NCBI GenBank assembly: GCA_002389675.1
Contig: DGQF01000022.1
Span: 1-53,412, forward strand
Origin: Gammaproteobacteria bacterium UBA4421
GTDB taxonomy: Bacteria > Pseudomonadota > Gammaproteobacteria > Pseudomonadales > Azotimanducaceae
Direction of reading: 5' to 3'
Length of the DNA stretch: 53,412 nt
Position numbers and translations under genes: made by a program. The notes beneath the pieces are model-generated. The model saw nothing but the letters and a program-made list of their open reading frames with translations. It ran no database searches and was not told the DNA's origin. Of this stretch, positions 34,927 to 43,631 are shown piece by piece (within the stretch, counting starts at the first letter, position 1; each line of letters opens with the position of its first letter).

Positions 34927-36093
34927 TCACCAAACACATCCTCGCGCCGTGATTGGCCAACAGCTATGGATAAGGCCATCTGCTTCTTGCACCCAATAAT
35001 AATCATGCAAGTTAACGGTTGGATCGCAGTGTGGTGTGACAAACTGCAGAACTTGACCCAACGCCACCGACTGCTCCCCCTTGGGCAGCAGCAAGACACC
35101 GTGCTCATCTCCAGCAAAATGAAAAACAACATTAGCCAACTCGTCACTCACTGGCGCAACAGACTCAGAGGCAAACGCCTTGGTGCCCCCATCAAGGGTT
35201 AACCTATTCGGCTTAGGCTGGCTGATCGTCGAACAAGCCACCGTGAGCGCAACTTCAAAATCGGTGAATCTTGTATCTTCGGCCGTGCGCACCTGGCGAT
35301 ATTCTTCATCCATGAAAATATAGCTGCCAACCTGAATATCGGTAATGGCAGGTACCTCGACATCAATATTGTAAGTACCGGTGCCCGAACCCGTTATGAT
35401 CTCGCTGGCAAACCCCTGCGCTGCCAAATAATCCACAGTTGCCGTGACTTCTGCCCAAAGCCGTAAGGATTTTTCTCTGCGCTCAACAAAATTTTGGATA
35501 TGCATCAAATGGCCAGCATAGTGCTGTACCCCCCGGAAACGCAGTCGCGAATCGGACCGAATCTTTGCAGCCAAGCGCAAAATTTCTTCTAACTCTCGAA
35601 CGCCAGTGCGCCCCATCGCAACATCGATGTCAATCAGGACATCCATTTGCCCCTCAGCAGAAAGCGACTGTGCCAGCACATCCAAACCAGCCATGCTGTC
35701 AATCACACACATCAAGCCTGGTGTCGAGCGTGCCAGTTGCGCCATCACCCGAGCTTTGGAGCGCGTTGTGATTGGCGATGTAACCAGAATGTCGCTGACA
35801 CCACCGGCGATTAATGCCGCCGCTTCGCTGACCTTTGCCACGCACACACCTACCGCACCCGCATTCAGCTGCTCGTGACAGATTAGCGGGCACTTGTGCG
35901 TTTTGGCGTGCGGTCGAAAACCCTTGCCATATTGATTTACATGCGCCGCCATTTTGACAATATTGCGTTGTAACGCGGGCCGGTTGAGCACCAATGCCGG
36001 CGTGAGCAGATCCGTGAGGGCCAACGGTTCCGCCAGGTGCACCGCAGCGTGCGCACGGCGAGAAATCTCATCTAAAAAAAATTGTTGTACCAT
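34927..36093 (-). CDS. DSD1-family PLP enzyme (D-threonine aldolase/D-serine dehydratase-like)
   Basis: The 388-residue protein is a fold-type III PLP enzyme. The PLP lysine is in FRPHAKTHKC, and the phosphate-binding region is near TGSGTGTYN. The C-terminal VTPHCDPTVNLHDYY supplies His and Cys/Asp metal ligands of the D-threonine aldolase and eukaryotic-type D-serine dehydratase group. It should act on a beta-hydroxy D-amino acid, and the exact reaction cannot be fixed from sequence. It sits between galU and exbB, an unusual insertion in this locus. Confidence 0.87.
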   Translation of the reverse strand: MVQQFFLDEISRRAHAAVHLAEPLALTDLLTPALVLNRPALQRNIVKMAAHVNQYGKGFRPHAKTHKCPLICHEQLNAGAVGVCVAKVSEAAALIAGGVSDILVTSPITTRSKARVMAQLARSTPGLMCVIDSMAGLDVLAQSLSAEGQMDVLIDIDVAMGRTGVRELEEILRLAAKIRSDSRLRFRGVQHYAGHLMHIQNFVERREKSLRLWAEVTATVDYLAAQGFASEIITGSGTGTYNIDVEVPAITDIQVGSYIFMDEEYRQVRTAEDTRFTDFEVALTVACSTISQPKPNRLTLDGGTKAFASESVAPVSDELANVVFHFAGDEHGVLLLPKGEQSVALGQVLQFVTPHCDPTVNLHDYYWVQEADGLIHSCWPITARGCVW

Positions 36094-36111
36094 AGCCCCA
36101 CGATACTGAGT

Positions 36112-36942
36112 TTAACGATTGCGGTTGTAAACTTTTTCGTAATAGTAATTGGTGGCATCAACAAAACCCTCAACGGACCCACAGTCAAACCGCTGCCCCT
36201 TGAACTTATAGGCCATTACGCAACCCGATTGAGCCTGCGACAGCAGCGCGTCCGTAATCTGCACTTCTCCGTTTTTGCCCGGCGGTGTACCCCGAATAAT
36301 GTCAAAAATATCCGGCGTGAGGATATATCGGCCGATAATTGCCAAATTGGTTGGGGCATCCTTAGGATCAGGTTTCTCGACCATGTTGGTCACACGCATC
36401 AAATTATCGCTGATTTTTTCGCCGTCGATCACACCATAACTGCTGGTTTGGTCATGAGGCACCTCTTCAATGGCCAAAATGCTACAACGGTACTGGCGGT
36501 ACAAGCCGACCATTTGTGCTAGCACACCCACGCCTTCACCAATACACAAATCATCAGCCAACACCACACCAAAGGCTTCGTCGCCAATCAAGGTTTCTCC
36601 TTTGAGAATTGCATCTCCCAGACCATTCATATTGATCTGACGCGTGTAAGAGAAACTGCAGTTGTCAATCAGCGACCGAATACCTTCAAGCGCGGATTCT
36701 TTTCCGGTGCCCTCGATCTGATGCTCCATTTCATAATTGACATCAAAATGATCTTCGATCGCTCGTTTGCCTCGTCCGGTGACAAATCCAAGATCAGATA
36801 ACCCGGCCTCGGCAGCCTCCTCAACCGCATACTGCACCAACGGCTTGTCTACAATCGGTAACATTTCTTTGGGCATTGCTTTGGTTGCGGGCAAAAATCG
36901 CGTCCCGTAACCAGCCACCGGAAAAAGACACTTTTTGATCAT
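36112..36942 (-). CDS. galU: UTP-glucose-1-phosphate uridylyltransferase
   Basis: GalU makes UDP-glucose for surface polysaccharide synthesis. The protein has the nucleotidyltransferase signature FPVAGYGTRFLPATKAMPKEM at the N-terminus (first 20 residues or so), VDKPLVQYAVEEA, and VLADDLC with the metal-binding aspartates. I place the start at ATG 36942 (MIKKCLFPV), with AGGTGA about 7 bases upstream, giving 276 residues. An ATG at 36984 lacks a ribosome binding site. Confidence 0.94.
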   Translation of the reverse strand: MIKKCLFPVAGYGTRFLPATKAMPKEMLPIVDKPLVQYAVEEAAEAGLSDLGFVTGRGKRAIEDHFDVNYEMEHQIEGTGKESALEGIRSLIDNCSFSYTRQINMNGLGDAILKGETLIGDEAFGVVLADDLCIGEGVGVLAQMVGLYRQYRCSILAIEEVPHDQTSSYGVIDGEKISDNLMRVTNMVEKPDPKDAPTNLAIIGRYILTPDIFDIIRGTPPGKNGEVQITDALLSQAQSGCVMAYKFKGQRFDCGSVEGFVDATNYYYEKVYNRNR

Positions 36943-37051
36943 CTGCGCATCACCTGAGGTAAACGCAGAGTGTACCGAAGACATTGATTTGTGTCACACG
37001 CACAACCGCGCGCATATCGAGTTTATGGCGCTATAGCGCCGGAAGCGACGT

Positions 37052-37717
37052 TCAAAACCGGGTTTGATTTTGTTCTGCGCATACCTGCTGGGCCAACGAG
37101 GCCAATAGATGCTCGCAGATCGAAGTGCCTGCGCGCTTGCGCTGCCTGGCTGTTAAACGAACCACCTCTGCCTCGGCATGGCCGCGCATAGCTCTGCGTC
37201 TATGCTTTGCGGCTTTTAAGGCGCTTGCCAGCTGAAACGCGGCTTCCATATGTAAATCGGTTTCTGTCATTGATTGGCGTCGCGAAACACTCTGTTCCCA
37301 GGCGCCATCTGTGAATAAAGGCAACGTTTGCGCAACCCAGCGGCTGTCTCCACTGTCTCGCCGCTGACTTTCTGGGGCCTTACTTTCGGGAGCCTTGCGT
37401 TGTCGAACCTTACGTTCTCGAACACCACTTCCCGCAACGCTACCCGCTTGAGTGCCACTTCCGTGGCTGCTAGCTTTGCAGAAGCTATTTTTGTTGCTGC
37501 TACTCTTTTGCGCACTATTTTTTTTAATGCTTGCTTTGTGCATGCCACACGACGAGATCTCTACCTGACGACTCGAAACACTACCTAAACGCAGGCTCGA
37601 ACAATCGCCTACGCCCGTTTTCAGCAACTCATGAGGCCACTGCCTTTGATTTCCAGCAGGCTGTTTTGCTGACCGCGATCGCGCGGCCATTGGAAAAAGT
37701 AGAGATTGCTCGCTCAT
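37052..37717 (-). CDS. Hypothetical low-complexity protein, possibly SOS-controlled
   Basis: I do not recognise this 221-residue frame. It has an N-terminal part without family resemblance, a central region of about 60 residues rich in Ser, Lys and Arg with five-residue periodicity (from a 15-bp DNA repeat), and a basic helical C-terminal part (MEAAFQLASALKAAKHRRRA). Two other frames are open across the repeat. A LexA-like box lies 18 bp upstream of the ATG. The only ribosome-binding match (GAGG) is one base from the ATG, so expression and start are uncertain. It lies between clpB and galU. Confidence 0.45.
   Translation of the reverse strand: MSEQSLLFPMAARSRSAKQPAGNQRQWPHELLKTGVGDCSSLRLGSVSSRQVEISSCGMHKASIKKNSAQKSSSNKNSFCKASSHGSGTQAGSVAGSGVRERKVRQRKAPESKAPESQRRDSGDSRWVAQTLPLFTDGAWEQSVSRRQSMTETDLHMEAAFQLASALKAAKHRRRAMRGHAEAEVVRLTARQRKRAGTSICEHLLASLAQQVCAEQNQTRF
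37376..37555 (-). repeat. Degenerate 15-bp tandem repeat
   Basis: About twelve units of a 15-bp pattern run through this stretch (plus-strand consensus roughly CCTTaCGTTnncgaa, clearest at 37380-37440, decaying afterwards). Because 15 is a multiple of 3, every frame shows a five-residue period. One overlapping minus-strand frame (37267-37548) reads like a pentapeptide repeat (VVFEN VRFDN ARLPK). Confidence 0.65.
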
Positions 37718-37734
37718 GCCTCAAAGCATAACAC

Positions 37735-37754
37735 TACTGTATATTTATACAACC
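37735..37754. promoter_or_regulatory. LexA-like SOS box
   Basis: The sequence TACTGTATATTTATACAACC has CTGT-N8-ACAA, seven of eight matches to the gammaproteobacterial LexA core CTGT-N8-ACAG, with an AT-rich alternating spacer. It overlaps the last codons of clpB and lies 18 bp upstream of the orphan frame at 37717. A weak TTGTAT-N16-TATGCT promoter overlaps it on the minus strand. Confidence 0.5.
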
Positions 37755-40321
37755 TTTTCGGTTAGCACCAGCTGCTCATCGCACCAATTGCCTAAAACCA
37801 CGCTGCCGCTTGAAAAACCAGTCTCTAACATCGCATTGGCAAGCGGGTTTTCAATTAAGCGCTGAAAAGCTCGCTTGAGCGGTCTGGCGCCATATACAGG
37901 ATCATAACCCTGCTCCGACACGTGCAACATCGTGTCGTGATCCAATTCCAAGGCTAACCCTTGCTCGGCCAGACGAACATTTAACGCCCGCAACTGTAGC
38001 TGCGCAATTTCTGCAATTTCGCTCTGATTCAAAGGCTCGAAAACAATCATATCGTCAATTCGATTAACAAATTCAGGCCGGAAATGTTGCGCCACCTCAC
38101 CCAAAACCGCCTGCTGAATACGCTCAAAGGGTGATCCTGACTCAGTCAGGGCCTGAATAGCCTGTGCGCCTAAATTAGAAGTCATGACCAGCACCGTGTT
38201 TCGGAAGTCCACCGTACGGCCATGACCGTCGGTGAGACGGCCATCATCAAGCACCTGAAGCAAGAGGTTAAATACGTCACCATGCGCTTTTTCTACCTCA
38301 TCTAACAGCACCAGAGAATACGGCCGTCGGCGCACCGCTTCAGTTAAATAACCGCCCTCTTCATAGCCCACATAACCCGGAGGCGCACCAATGAGACGCG
38401 CCACCGAATGTTTCTCCATGAATTCGGACATATCTATACGCACCATCGCGTCTTCACTGTCAAATAAAACTCGTGACAGCGCTTTACATAATTCCGTCTT
38501 CCCAACGCCGGTTGGGCCTAAAAACATAAACGAGCCGTTAGGTCGATTGGGGTCAGATAGTCCGGCGCGAGAGCGACGAACAGCTTGACTAACCACACTA
38601 ATCGCATTGTGTTGGCCAATAACACCCTCATGCAACAAATCTTCCAGCTGCAAGAGTTTCTCTCTTTCGCCCTCCAAAAGTTTGACAACCGGAATCCCAG
38701 TCCATTTGGCTACCACTTCCGCCACTTCGCTTTCGGTGACTTTGTTGCGCAGCAGAGTATGCACAACCTCTTCTACCGGCTGCGCAAGCTCTGCCTCTAA
38801 TTCAGGAATTACCCCATACTGCAATTCGGACATGCGGGCCAAATCACCCGAACGGCGCGCAGCGTCAAATGCTATACGCGCCGCCTCTAGCTTTTCTTTG
38901 GCATCTTGAGCGCCTCTCAACGCACTTTTTTCGGATCTCCAGACCTCGTCCAAACAATCATATTCGTGTTGTAACTGAGCAACAGAGCTGACTAGGTCAT
39001 CCATACGTTTATGACTGGCTTCGTCCTTTTCTTTCTTGAGCGCTTCTATTTCCATTTTTTGTTGAATGAGCCGACGCTCCAGGCGATCCATGCTCTCCGG
39101 TTTGCTGTCCATTTCCATGCGAATGCGACTGGCAGCCTCATCAATCAGGTCAATGGCTTTATCCGGTAACTGCCGATCTGCAATGTAGCGGTGAGACAAT
39201 CGTGCCGCGGCGACAATAGCTGGATCAGCGATATCGACCCCATGGTGGACCTCATAACGCTCTTTCAACCCGCGCAAAATAGCGATGGTATCTTCCATAC
39301 TCGGCTCGTCTACCAAGACCTTTTGAAAACGTCGTTCCAGCGCTGCATCTTTCTCTATATAGGAACGATATTCGTCCAGCGTCGTGGCACCCACGCAGTG
39401 CAACTCACCCCGCGCCAAAGCAGGCTTGAGCATATTACCCGCATCCATCGCACCTTCTGCTTTGCCCGCGCCAACCATCGTATGTAATTCGTCTATAAAA
39501 AGGATGACACTACCTTCCTGTTTGGCCAGTTCGCTCAACACGGCTTTAAGTCGCTCCTCAAACTCTCCACGGTATTTAGCCCCAGCAATCAGCGAACCCA
39601 TATCTAGAGACAGCACCCGCTTGTTCTTCAGGTTATCCGCAACCTCTCCGTTGACAATCCGCTGCGCCAGCCCTTCAACAATGGCGGTCTTACCCACGCC
39701 AGGCTCACCAATCAAGACAGGATTATTCTTGGTGCGGCGTTGCAGGACCTGAAGGGTACGCCGGATTTCTTCATCGCGGCCAATCACAGGATCCAGCTTT
39801 CCCGCTGCAGCGCGGGCCGTCAGATCCAGAGTATATTTGGCTAGCGCCTGCTGTAATTCCTCAGCATTACTGTCCTGCACTGTGTCTCCATTACGTTGTA
39901 ATTGAACTGTTTGTTCAAGTCGTTGAGCGCTGACCCCAGCTTCTCGCAACAATTTAGAAATCGCCCGATTCTGCGCAAGCGCGAGCAACAAGCGGTCCAC
40001 AGCAATGAACTTATCACCGGCCTTTTGCGCATCCACTTCAGCGCACCCCAGCACCCGGCTAAGGTCTTGCGTGATACCTACCTCACCGGTTGGGGTACTA
40101 ACCTTGCCAAATCCCTCTAGACAGCGCCGCAGGGAACCATGAAGTTTCTGTGCATCACCACCACTGGCTTTGACCAGTTCGCTCACCGTTTTATCTACTG
40201 CATCGAGCAACGCAGATAGCAAATGAGCGCATTCCACCTGAGTATGATCCAAACGTAGTGCTAGCGAATGAGCGTCTGACAAGGCAGTCAGCGCGCGCTG
40301 TGTAAATTTTTCCTGTTTCAT
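37745..40321 (-). CDS. clpB: Protein disaggregase ClpB
   Basis: ClpB is the hexameric AAA+ disaggregase that works with DnaK. The 858-residue length is typical. It has an N-terminal Clp-N domain, NBD1 (Walker [10 protein letters not shown] near 205, Walker B LFIDELH), a long coiled-coil middle domain (about 410-520) and NBD2 (Walker [10 protein letters not shown] near 605; LLDEVEKAH). A sigma32-like promoter lies upstream. There is no ClpP-binding loop requirement. It is inserted between comEC and the exbB side of the locus. Confidence 0.97.
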   Translation of the reverse strand: MKQEKFTQRALTALSDAHSLALRLDHTQVECAHLLSALLDAVDKTVSELVKASGGDAQKLHGSLRRCLEGFGKVSTPTGEVGITQDLSRVLGCAEVDAQKAGDKFIAVDRLLLALAQNRAISKLLREAGVSAQRLEQTVQLQRNGDTVQDSNAEELQQALAKYTLDLTARAAAGKLDPVIGRDEEIRRTLQVLQRRTKNNPVLIGEPGVGKTAIVEGLAQRIVNGEVADNLKNKRVLSLDMGSLIAGAKYRGEFEERLKAVLSELAKQEGSVILFIDELHTMVGAGKAEGAMDAGNMLKPALARGELHCVGATTLDEYRSYIEKDAALERRFQKVLVDEPSMEDTIAILRGLKERYEVHHGVDIADPAIVAAARLSHRYIADRQLPDKAIDLIDEAASRIRMEMDSKPESMDRLERRLIQQKMEIEALKKEKDEASHKRMDDLVSSVAQLQHEYDCLDEVWRSEKSALRGAQDAKEKLEAARIAFDAARRSGDLARMSELQYGVIPELEAELAQPVEEVVHTLLRNKVTESEVAEVVAKWTGIPVVKLLEGEREKLLQLEDLLHEGVIGQHNAISVVSQAVRRSRAGLSDPNRPNGSFMFLGPTGVGKTELCKALSRVLFDSEDAMVRIDMSEFMEKHSVARLIGAPPGYVGYEEGGYLTEAVRRRPYSLVLLDEVEKAHGDVFNLLLQVLDDGRLTDGHGRTVDFRNTVLVMTSNLGAQAIQALTESGSPFERIQQAVLGEVAQHFRPEFVNRIDDMIVFEPLNQSEIAEIAQLQLRALNVRLAEQGLALELDHDTMLHVSEQGYDPVYGARPLKRAFQRLIENPLANAMLETGFSSGSVVLGNWCDEQLVLTEKVV

Positions 40322-40371
40322 CGTGCCACCTCACTTCACCTTCACTCAATGACAATTAGCCTTGAGTCCAT

Positions 40372-40400
40372 ACAATGCGGGTCGAACCCGGTTTTTCAAC
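40372..40400 (-). promoter_or_regulatory. Heat-shock (sigma32-like) promoter of clpB
   Basis: On the minus strand, GTTGAAA (40394-40400) and CCCGCATTGT (40372-40381) are separated by 12 bp, close to the sigma32 pattern CTTGAAA and CCCCATnT. The leader to the clpB ATG would be about 44 bases. The spacer contains a small palindrome (CGGGT-TCG-ACCCG). A heat-shock promoter is expected for clpB. Confidence 0.65.
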
Positions 40401-40449
40401 CGCAGGACAATGTATTTATGCATCGGGCAAATTTTTCAAGGCATCTTCT

Positions 40450-40977
40450 ATGATCGCCACCAAGTATTTTGATTCCTCACCCCAACGGCTAGACGGAGCC
40501 GTTGGGCACATTGTCTTGCGCCCTAATAACTCCATGACATGGCGGGCTGCACAATATTTTCTTGGGGTGCTAATGGCGATCTCGTTTACCGTGGCCACCG
40601 CTTTTCTATGGCACGGTTACTGGATGATACTACCGTTTACTGCAGTTGAAATGTCTTTCCTAAGCGCCTGTTTTTATTACATAATAAAGCGAAGCCAGCA
40701 CCAGGAAGTTATCCGCTTCAGTGTCGACGAAATCACCGTAGAGTGTGGTCGAAAAACCCCTGACATTTGCCTGCAATGGCCCCGCTTCTACACCAAAATA
40801 ATGGTCAGCACCCCGCGTCATCCTTGGTATCCGATACGCATCTCATTACGCTGCCGGCAGCAAGACCAAGAAATCGGCCAATTCTTGACCTCTGAAGAAA
40901 AAGACAAGCTGGTGAAGGACCTACGCCATATGATCAGCGCTGCCGACATTCAGCGCGTTCAGTACTCCCACCAATGA
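40450..40977 (+). CDS. DUF2244 membrane protein
   Basis: The protein belongs to the DUF2244 family of unknown function. It has about 175 residues from the ATG at 40450 (MIATKYFDSS), which has AAGG about 9 bases upstream; a longer frame from 40375 begins with unconserved sequence. Two adjacent membrane helices span roughly residues 35-80, followed by a cytoplasmic beta-rich domain (FSVDEITVECGR) and a helical tail. In alphaproteobacteria and others, DUF2244 genes lie near cytochrome oxidase genes; no such link is visible here. Its end overlaps comEC by 44 bp. Confidence 0.8.
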   Translation: MIATKYFDSSPQRLDGAVGHIVLRPNNSMTWRAAQYFLGVLMAISFTVATAFLWHGYWMILPFTAVEMSFLSACFYYIIKRSQHQEVIRFSVDEITVECGRKTPDICLQWPRFYTKIMVSTPRHPWYPIRISLRCRQQDQEIGQFLTSEEKDKLVKDLRHMISAADIQRVQYSHQ

Positions 40978-43117
40978 AACCCCGACGCGCGCTCTCCACT
41001 CGGTCTGGCATTTGGCTGCTCCAAGTAATCGCACCCTCTTTTTCTGTACTCAATATCAACGATCCCGTCGAACGGTAACGCTGCACCACTTCCTCGCGAG
41101 GGTGCCCGTAACGATTATTACGCCCGGCACTAAACACAACAAAACGCGCGCAGAGCCGATGAACAAAAAGTGGCGAAGAGGAGCTCGCACTACCGTGATG
41201 AGGAGCCAACAAAAAATCCACACTGGCAGGCATCTGCGTAAGCATACGGCGCTCCACACGCTTACCGATATCACCGCTGAAATAGGCGGTGGCCGAGCCC
41301 GCAGAGACCACCAACGTACATGACCGATCATTGGCACTACTCGCCTGTCCATCAACCAAGAGCTTGAAAGTGACGCCCTCCCACTGCCAACTAGTATTGT
41401 TAACACATAGCCCTGATGCTCCTCGTAGCGATGCCGCTGGATACCTTCGCTGCACAGCCGCTAACCCACCCGCATGATCGTTATCCATATGGCTCAGCAA
41501 AATAGTGTCCAGATGATCTTCACCCGTTGATCGCAGCGCCGGAATCACAACCGCCTGCCCACTATTGTAACCAGCGTCAAAGGCTGGCCCGGTATCAACC
41601 AATAAACGATGATGCTGGGTATCGACAATCGCCGCACTGCCCTGCCCTACATCAAGCACGCGAACACGAAAGGTGCCCGCCTCTACTCCTGAGGATTGAG
41701 GAATTAGAAGGCCCAGCCAGCCAATGAGCGCTAATCCCCGGAAAACATTGCCAACAGGCAACAACACGACCGCCGCACAAAAGCCGGACACCCAAGCTGT
41801 CTTTAATCCGAAATAACCCACACTCGGTGCCAGAGTTTGCATTTTGCCCAGCAAATAGACCACTAAGTGCAGCGAATAATCCGCCAATAAAAAACAATAA
41901 TCTGCCAACTGGCTCATCCCCGGCAGTTCCTGAAGCAACATACCCGCCAGACCAACAGGTAACGTCAAAAGCGTCATCACAGGCACGCTCAGAATGTTCG
42001 CCGCAGAAGCGATCAGCGGTATGTCACCAACAATTGCACCAAGCCAAGGCGTCAAAAACACCAGCAGCACCCCTTGGCAGAGCATTAAACCTCGAACCCA
42101 AGATGGCCGCGGCCTGCGTGGCTCGAAATACCACAAAAGGCCCAAAACCGCTGCATAAGAAAGCCAAAAACCCTGAAGCAGAATGACTCTTGGTTGCAGC
42201 AACACCAGCACCCCCATACTCAACCAAAAAATTCGCCAAATGTTGACACGCCTGAGAAAAATTCCGGCAACGGCAATGCCGCCGGCCATCAAACTTGCGC
42301 GCATGACTGGCGCCTGCAATCCCATTTGGCCAACTAATATACTCAGCGTAATCAAGCTGGTAAGCAGTGCCATCCGCTGTGGCACCCAACCGCTGCGATA
42401 AAAACGCAAACACCTGAGCAGCATGAATGCTAAGCCATGGATGAAGCCGACAAAAATGCCAACATGCAGACCCGAAACCACCATGAGATGAGTGGTGCCG
42501 GTCGCCCGGAAGAGCGCCCACAAATGCGCGGGGACGGCATCGCGCTGCCCTAACAAAACCGCATTTAACAATTCACGATGCACCAAGGCCGCGGTTTTAA
42601 TTGCAGGTTCAGGTGATAGATTAGACGAACCCACCCACGCAACCGAGCGAAGATATCCGGAGGCCACATAACCTTGTCCGCGCAACCATTGACCATAATC
42701 AAATCCGCCCGGATTTTTCGCACCCCAGGGTTTGCGCAGCCGCGCAACAACCCGCATGCGAGCACCAATCCGGACAACTTCGTTCGGGTAATACCAGCTC
42801 ACGCGCACCCGTTGCCCCTTGAGCATCTGACACTGAGATGAATGTAAGCTAAGAATTTGACTATCGAGTTGAATAACTTGGACGCGAGACTGTTTAACGC
42901 CACGGATTTCCAACGTTAAATCATGATCGCCAGCCTCCAGGCACGCCGGCGGGTGAGCCACGTCTAACCACCACAGACCAAACCGCAGGCCAATGGCCAT
43001 GCACGCGCACAACATAAAAATATAATTTTGACGCTCAGACAATGATGCCGGGCTCACTAAACAGGCATAATACGCAGATGCGCAAAACCAAACTAAAACG
43101 TTACCTGCCCAGCCCAC
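40934..43117 (-). CDS. comEC: DNA internalization channel ComEC/Rec2
   Basis: ComEC moves single-stranded DNA across the inner membrane during natural transformation. The 727-residue protein has two N-terminal hydrophobic segments, a DUF4131 region, the competence membrane domain (THLMVVSGLHVGIFVG) with many helices, and a C-terminal metallo-beta-lactamase-like domain with SHMDNDHAGG. The start at 43117 overlaps the divergent DUF2062 gene by about 40 bp; a start at 43015 would remove the first helix. The position beside DUF2062 and lolE is conserved. Confidence 0.93.
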   Translation of the reverse strand: MGWAGNVLVWFCASAYYACLVSPASLSERQNYIFMLCACMAIGLRFGLWWLDVAHPPACLEAGDHDLTLEIRGVKQSRVQVIQLDSQILSLHSSQCQMLKGQRVRVSWYYPNEVVRIGARMRVVARLRKPWGAKNPGGFDYGQWLRGQGYVASGYLRSVAWVGSSNLSPEPAIKTAALVHRELLNAVLLGQRDAVPAHLWALFRATGTTHLMVVSGLHVGIFVGFIHGLAFMLLRCLRFYRSGWVPQRMALLTSLITLSILVGQMGLQAPVMRASLMAGGIAVAGIFLRRVNIWRIFWLSMGVLVLLQPRVILLQGFWLSYAAVLGLLWYFEPRRPRPSWVRGLMLCQGVLLVFLTPWLGAIVGDIPLIASAANILSVPVMTLLTLPVGLAGMLLQELPGMSQLADYCFLLADYSLHLVVYLLGKMQTLAPSVGYFGLKTAWVSGFCAAVVLLPVGNVFRGLALIGWLGLLIPQSSGVEAGTFRVRVLDVGQGSAAIVDTQHHRLLVDTGPAFDAGYNSGQAVVIPALRSTGEDHLDTILLSHMDNDHAGGLAAVQRRYPAASLRGASGLCVNNTSWQWEGVTFKLLVDGQASSANDRSCTLVVSAGSATAYFSGDIGKRVERRMLTQMPASVDFLLAPHHGSASSSSPLFVHRLCARFVVFSAGRNNRYGHPREEVVQRYRSTGSLILSTEKEGAITWSSQMPDRVESARRGFIGGSTERAECRQR

Positions 43118-43623
43118 AGGATGTCCGCACGAATAAAGCCTTAAGACCTGTAGAACATCTCTTGGCGCGCAGTGAGATATGGCACCTTAACCGCCGATCA
43201 GCCGCGGGTGCGGTATTTATCGGGTTATTCTGCGCATTTATACCGCTTCCGATGCAAATGATAATGGCCGCTTCTCTCGCTGTGGCCACGCGCTGCAACT
43301 TACCCATCGCAGTCGGTTTGGTTTGGGTCTCCAACCCAATCACCATCGCACCGCTGTTTTACTTCACCTATCAACTCGGCGCGTGGTTGTTGAATTTGCA
43401 AATCTCCCAACCCAACATTGCAGTGAGCTTTGGTTGGCTTTGGGAAAATTTAGCCACCATTGGCTACCCACTGCTCGTCGGATCACTCCTGTGTGGTTGG
43501 GTTGCCGGTGTCAGCGGTTTTGTGCTGACTAGGGTTTTGTGGCGGCTACAAACAATCAAACGCTGGCGCGAGCGTCGCGCTAGAGGCCGTACAAACGAAA
43601 AATCCAGCTCTCAAGGCGATTAA
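43078..43623 (+). CDS. DUF2062 membrane protein
   Basis: This 181-residue protein of unknown function belongs to the DUF2062 family, found next to comEC and lolCDE in many gammaproteobacteria. I place the start at ATG 43078 (MRKTKLKRYLPSPQ) because the KRYLPxP motif begins the conserved domain. Conserved blocks are WHLNRRSAAGAVFIGLFCAFIPLPMQ and WVSNPITIAPLFYFTYQLG, here shortened in quotation: WHLNRRS, FIPLPMQ and SNPITIAP. Three membrane helices are predicted, and the C-terminus is basic. Confidence 0.88.
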   Translation: MRKTKLKRYLPSPQDVRTNKALRPVEHLLARSEIWHLNRRSAAGAVFIGLFCAFIPLPMQMIMAASLAVATRCNLPIAVGLVWVSNPITIAPLFYFTYQLGAWLLNLQISQPNIAVSFGWLWENLATIGYPLLVGSLLCGWVAGVSGFVLTRVLWRLQTIKRWRERRARGRTNEKSSSQGD

Positions 43624-43631
43624 AAAAACTG

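Noticed and set aside
40376..40396. CGGGT-CGA-ACCCG followed by GTTTTT, resembling a plus-strand terminator
   Set aside because: No gene ends upstream on the plus strand; the palindrome lies inside the clpB promoter spacer.
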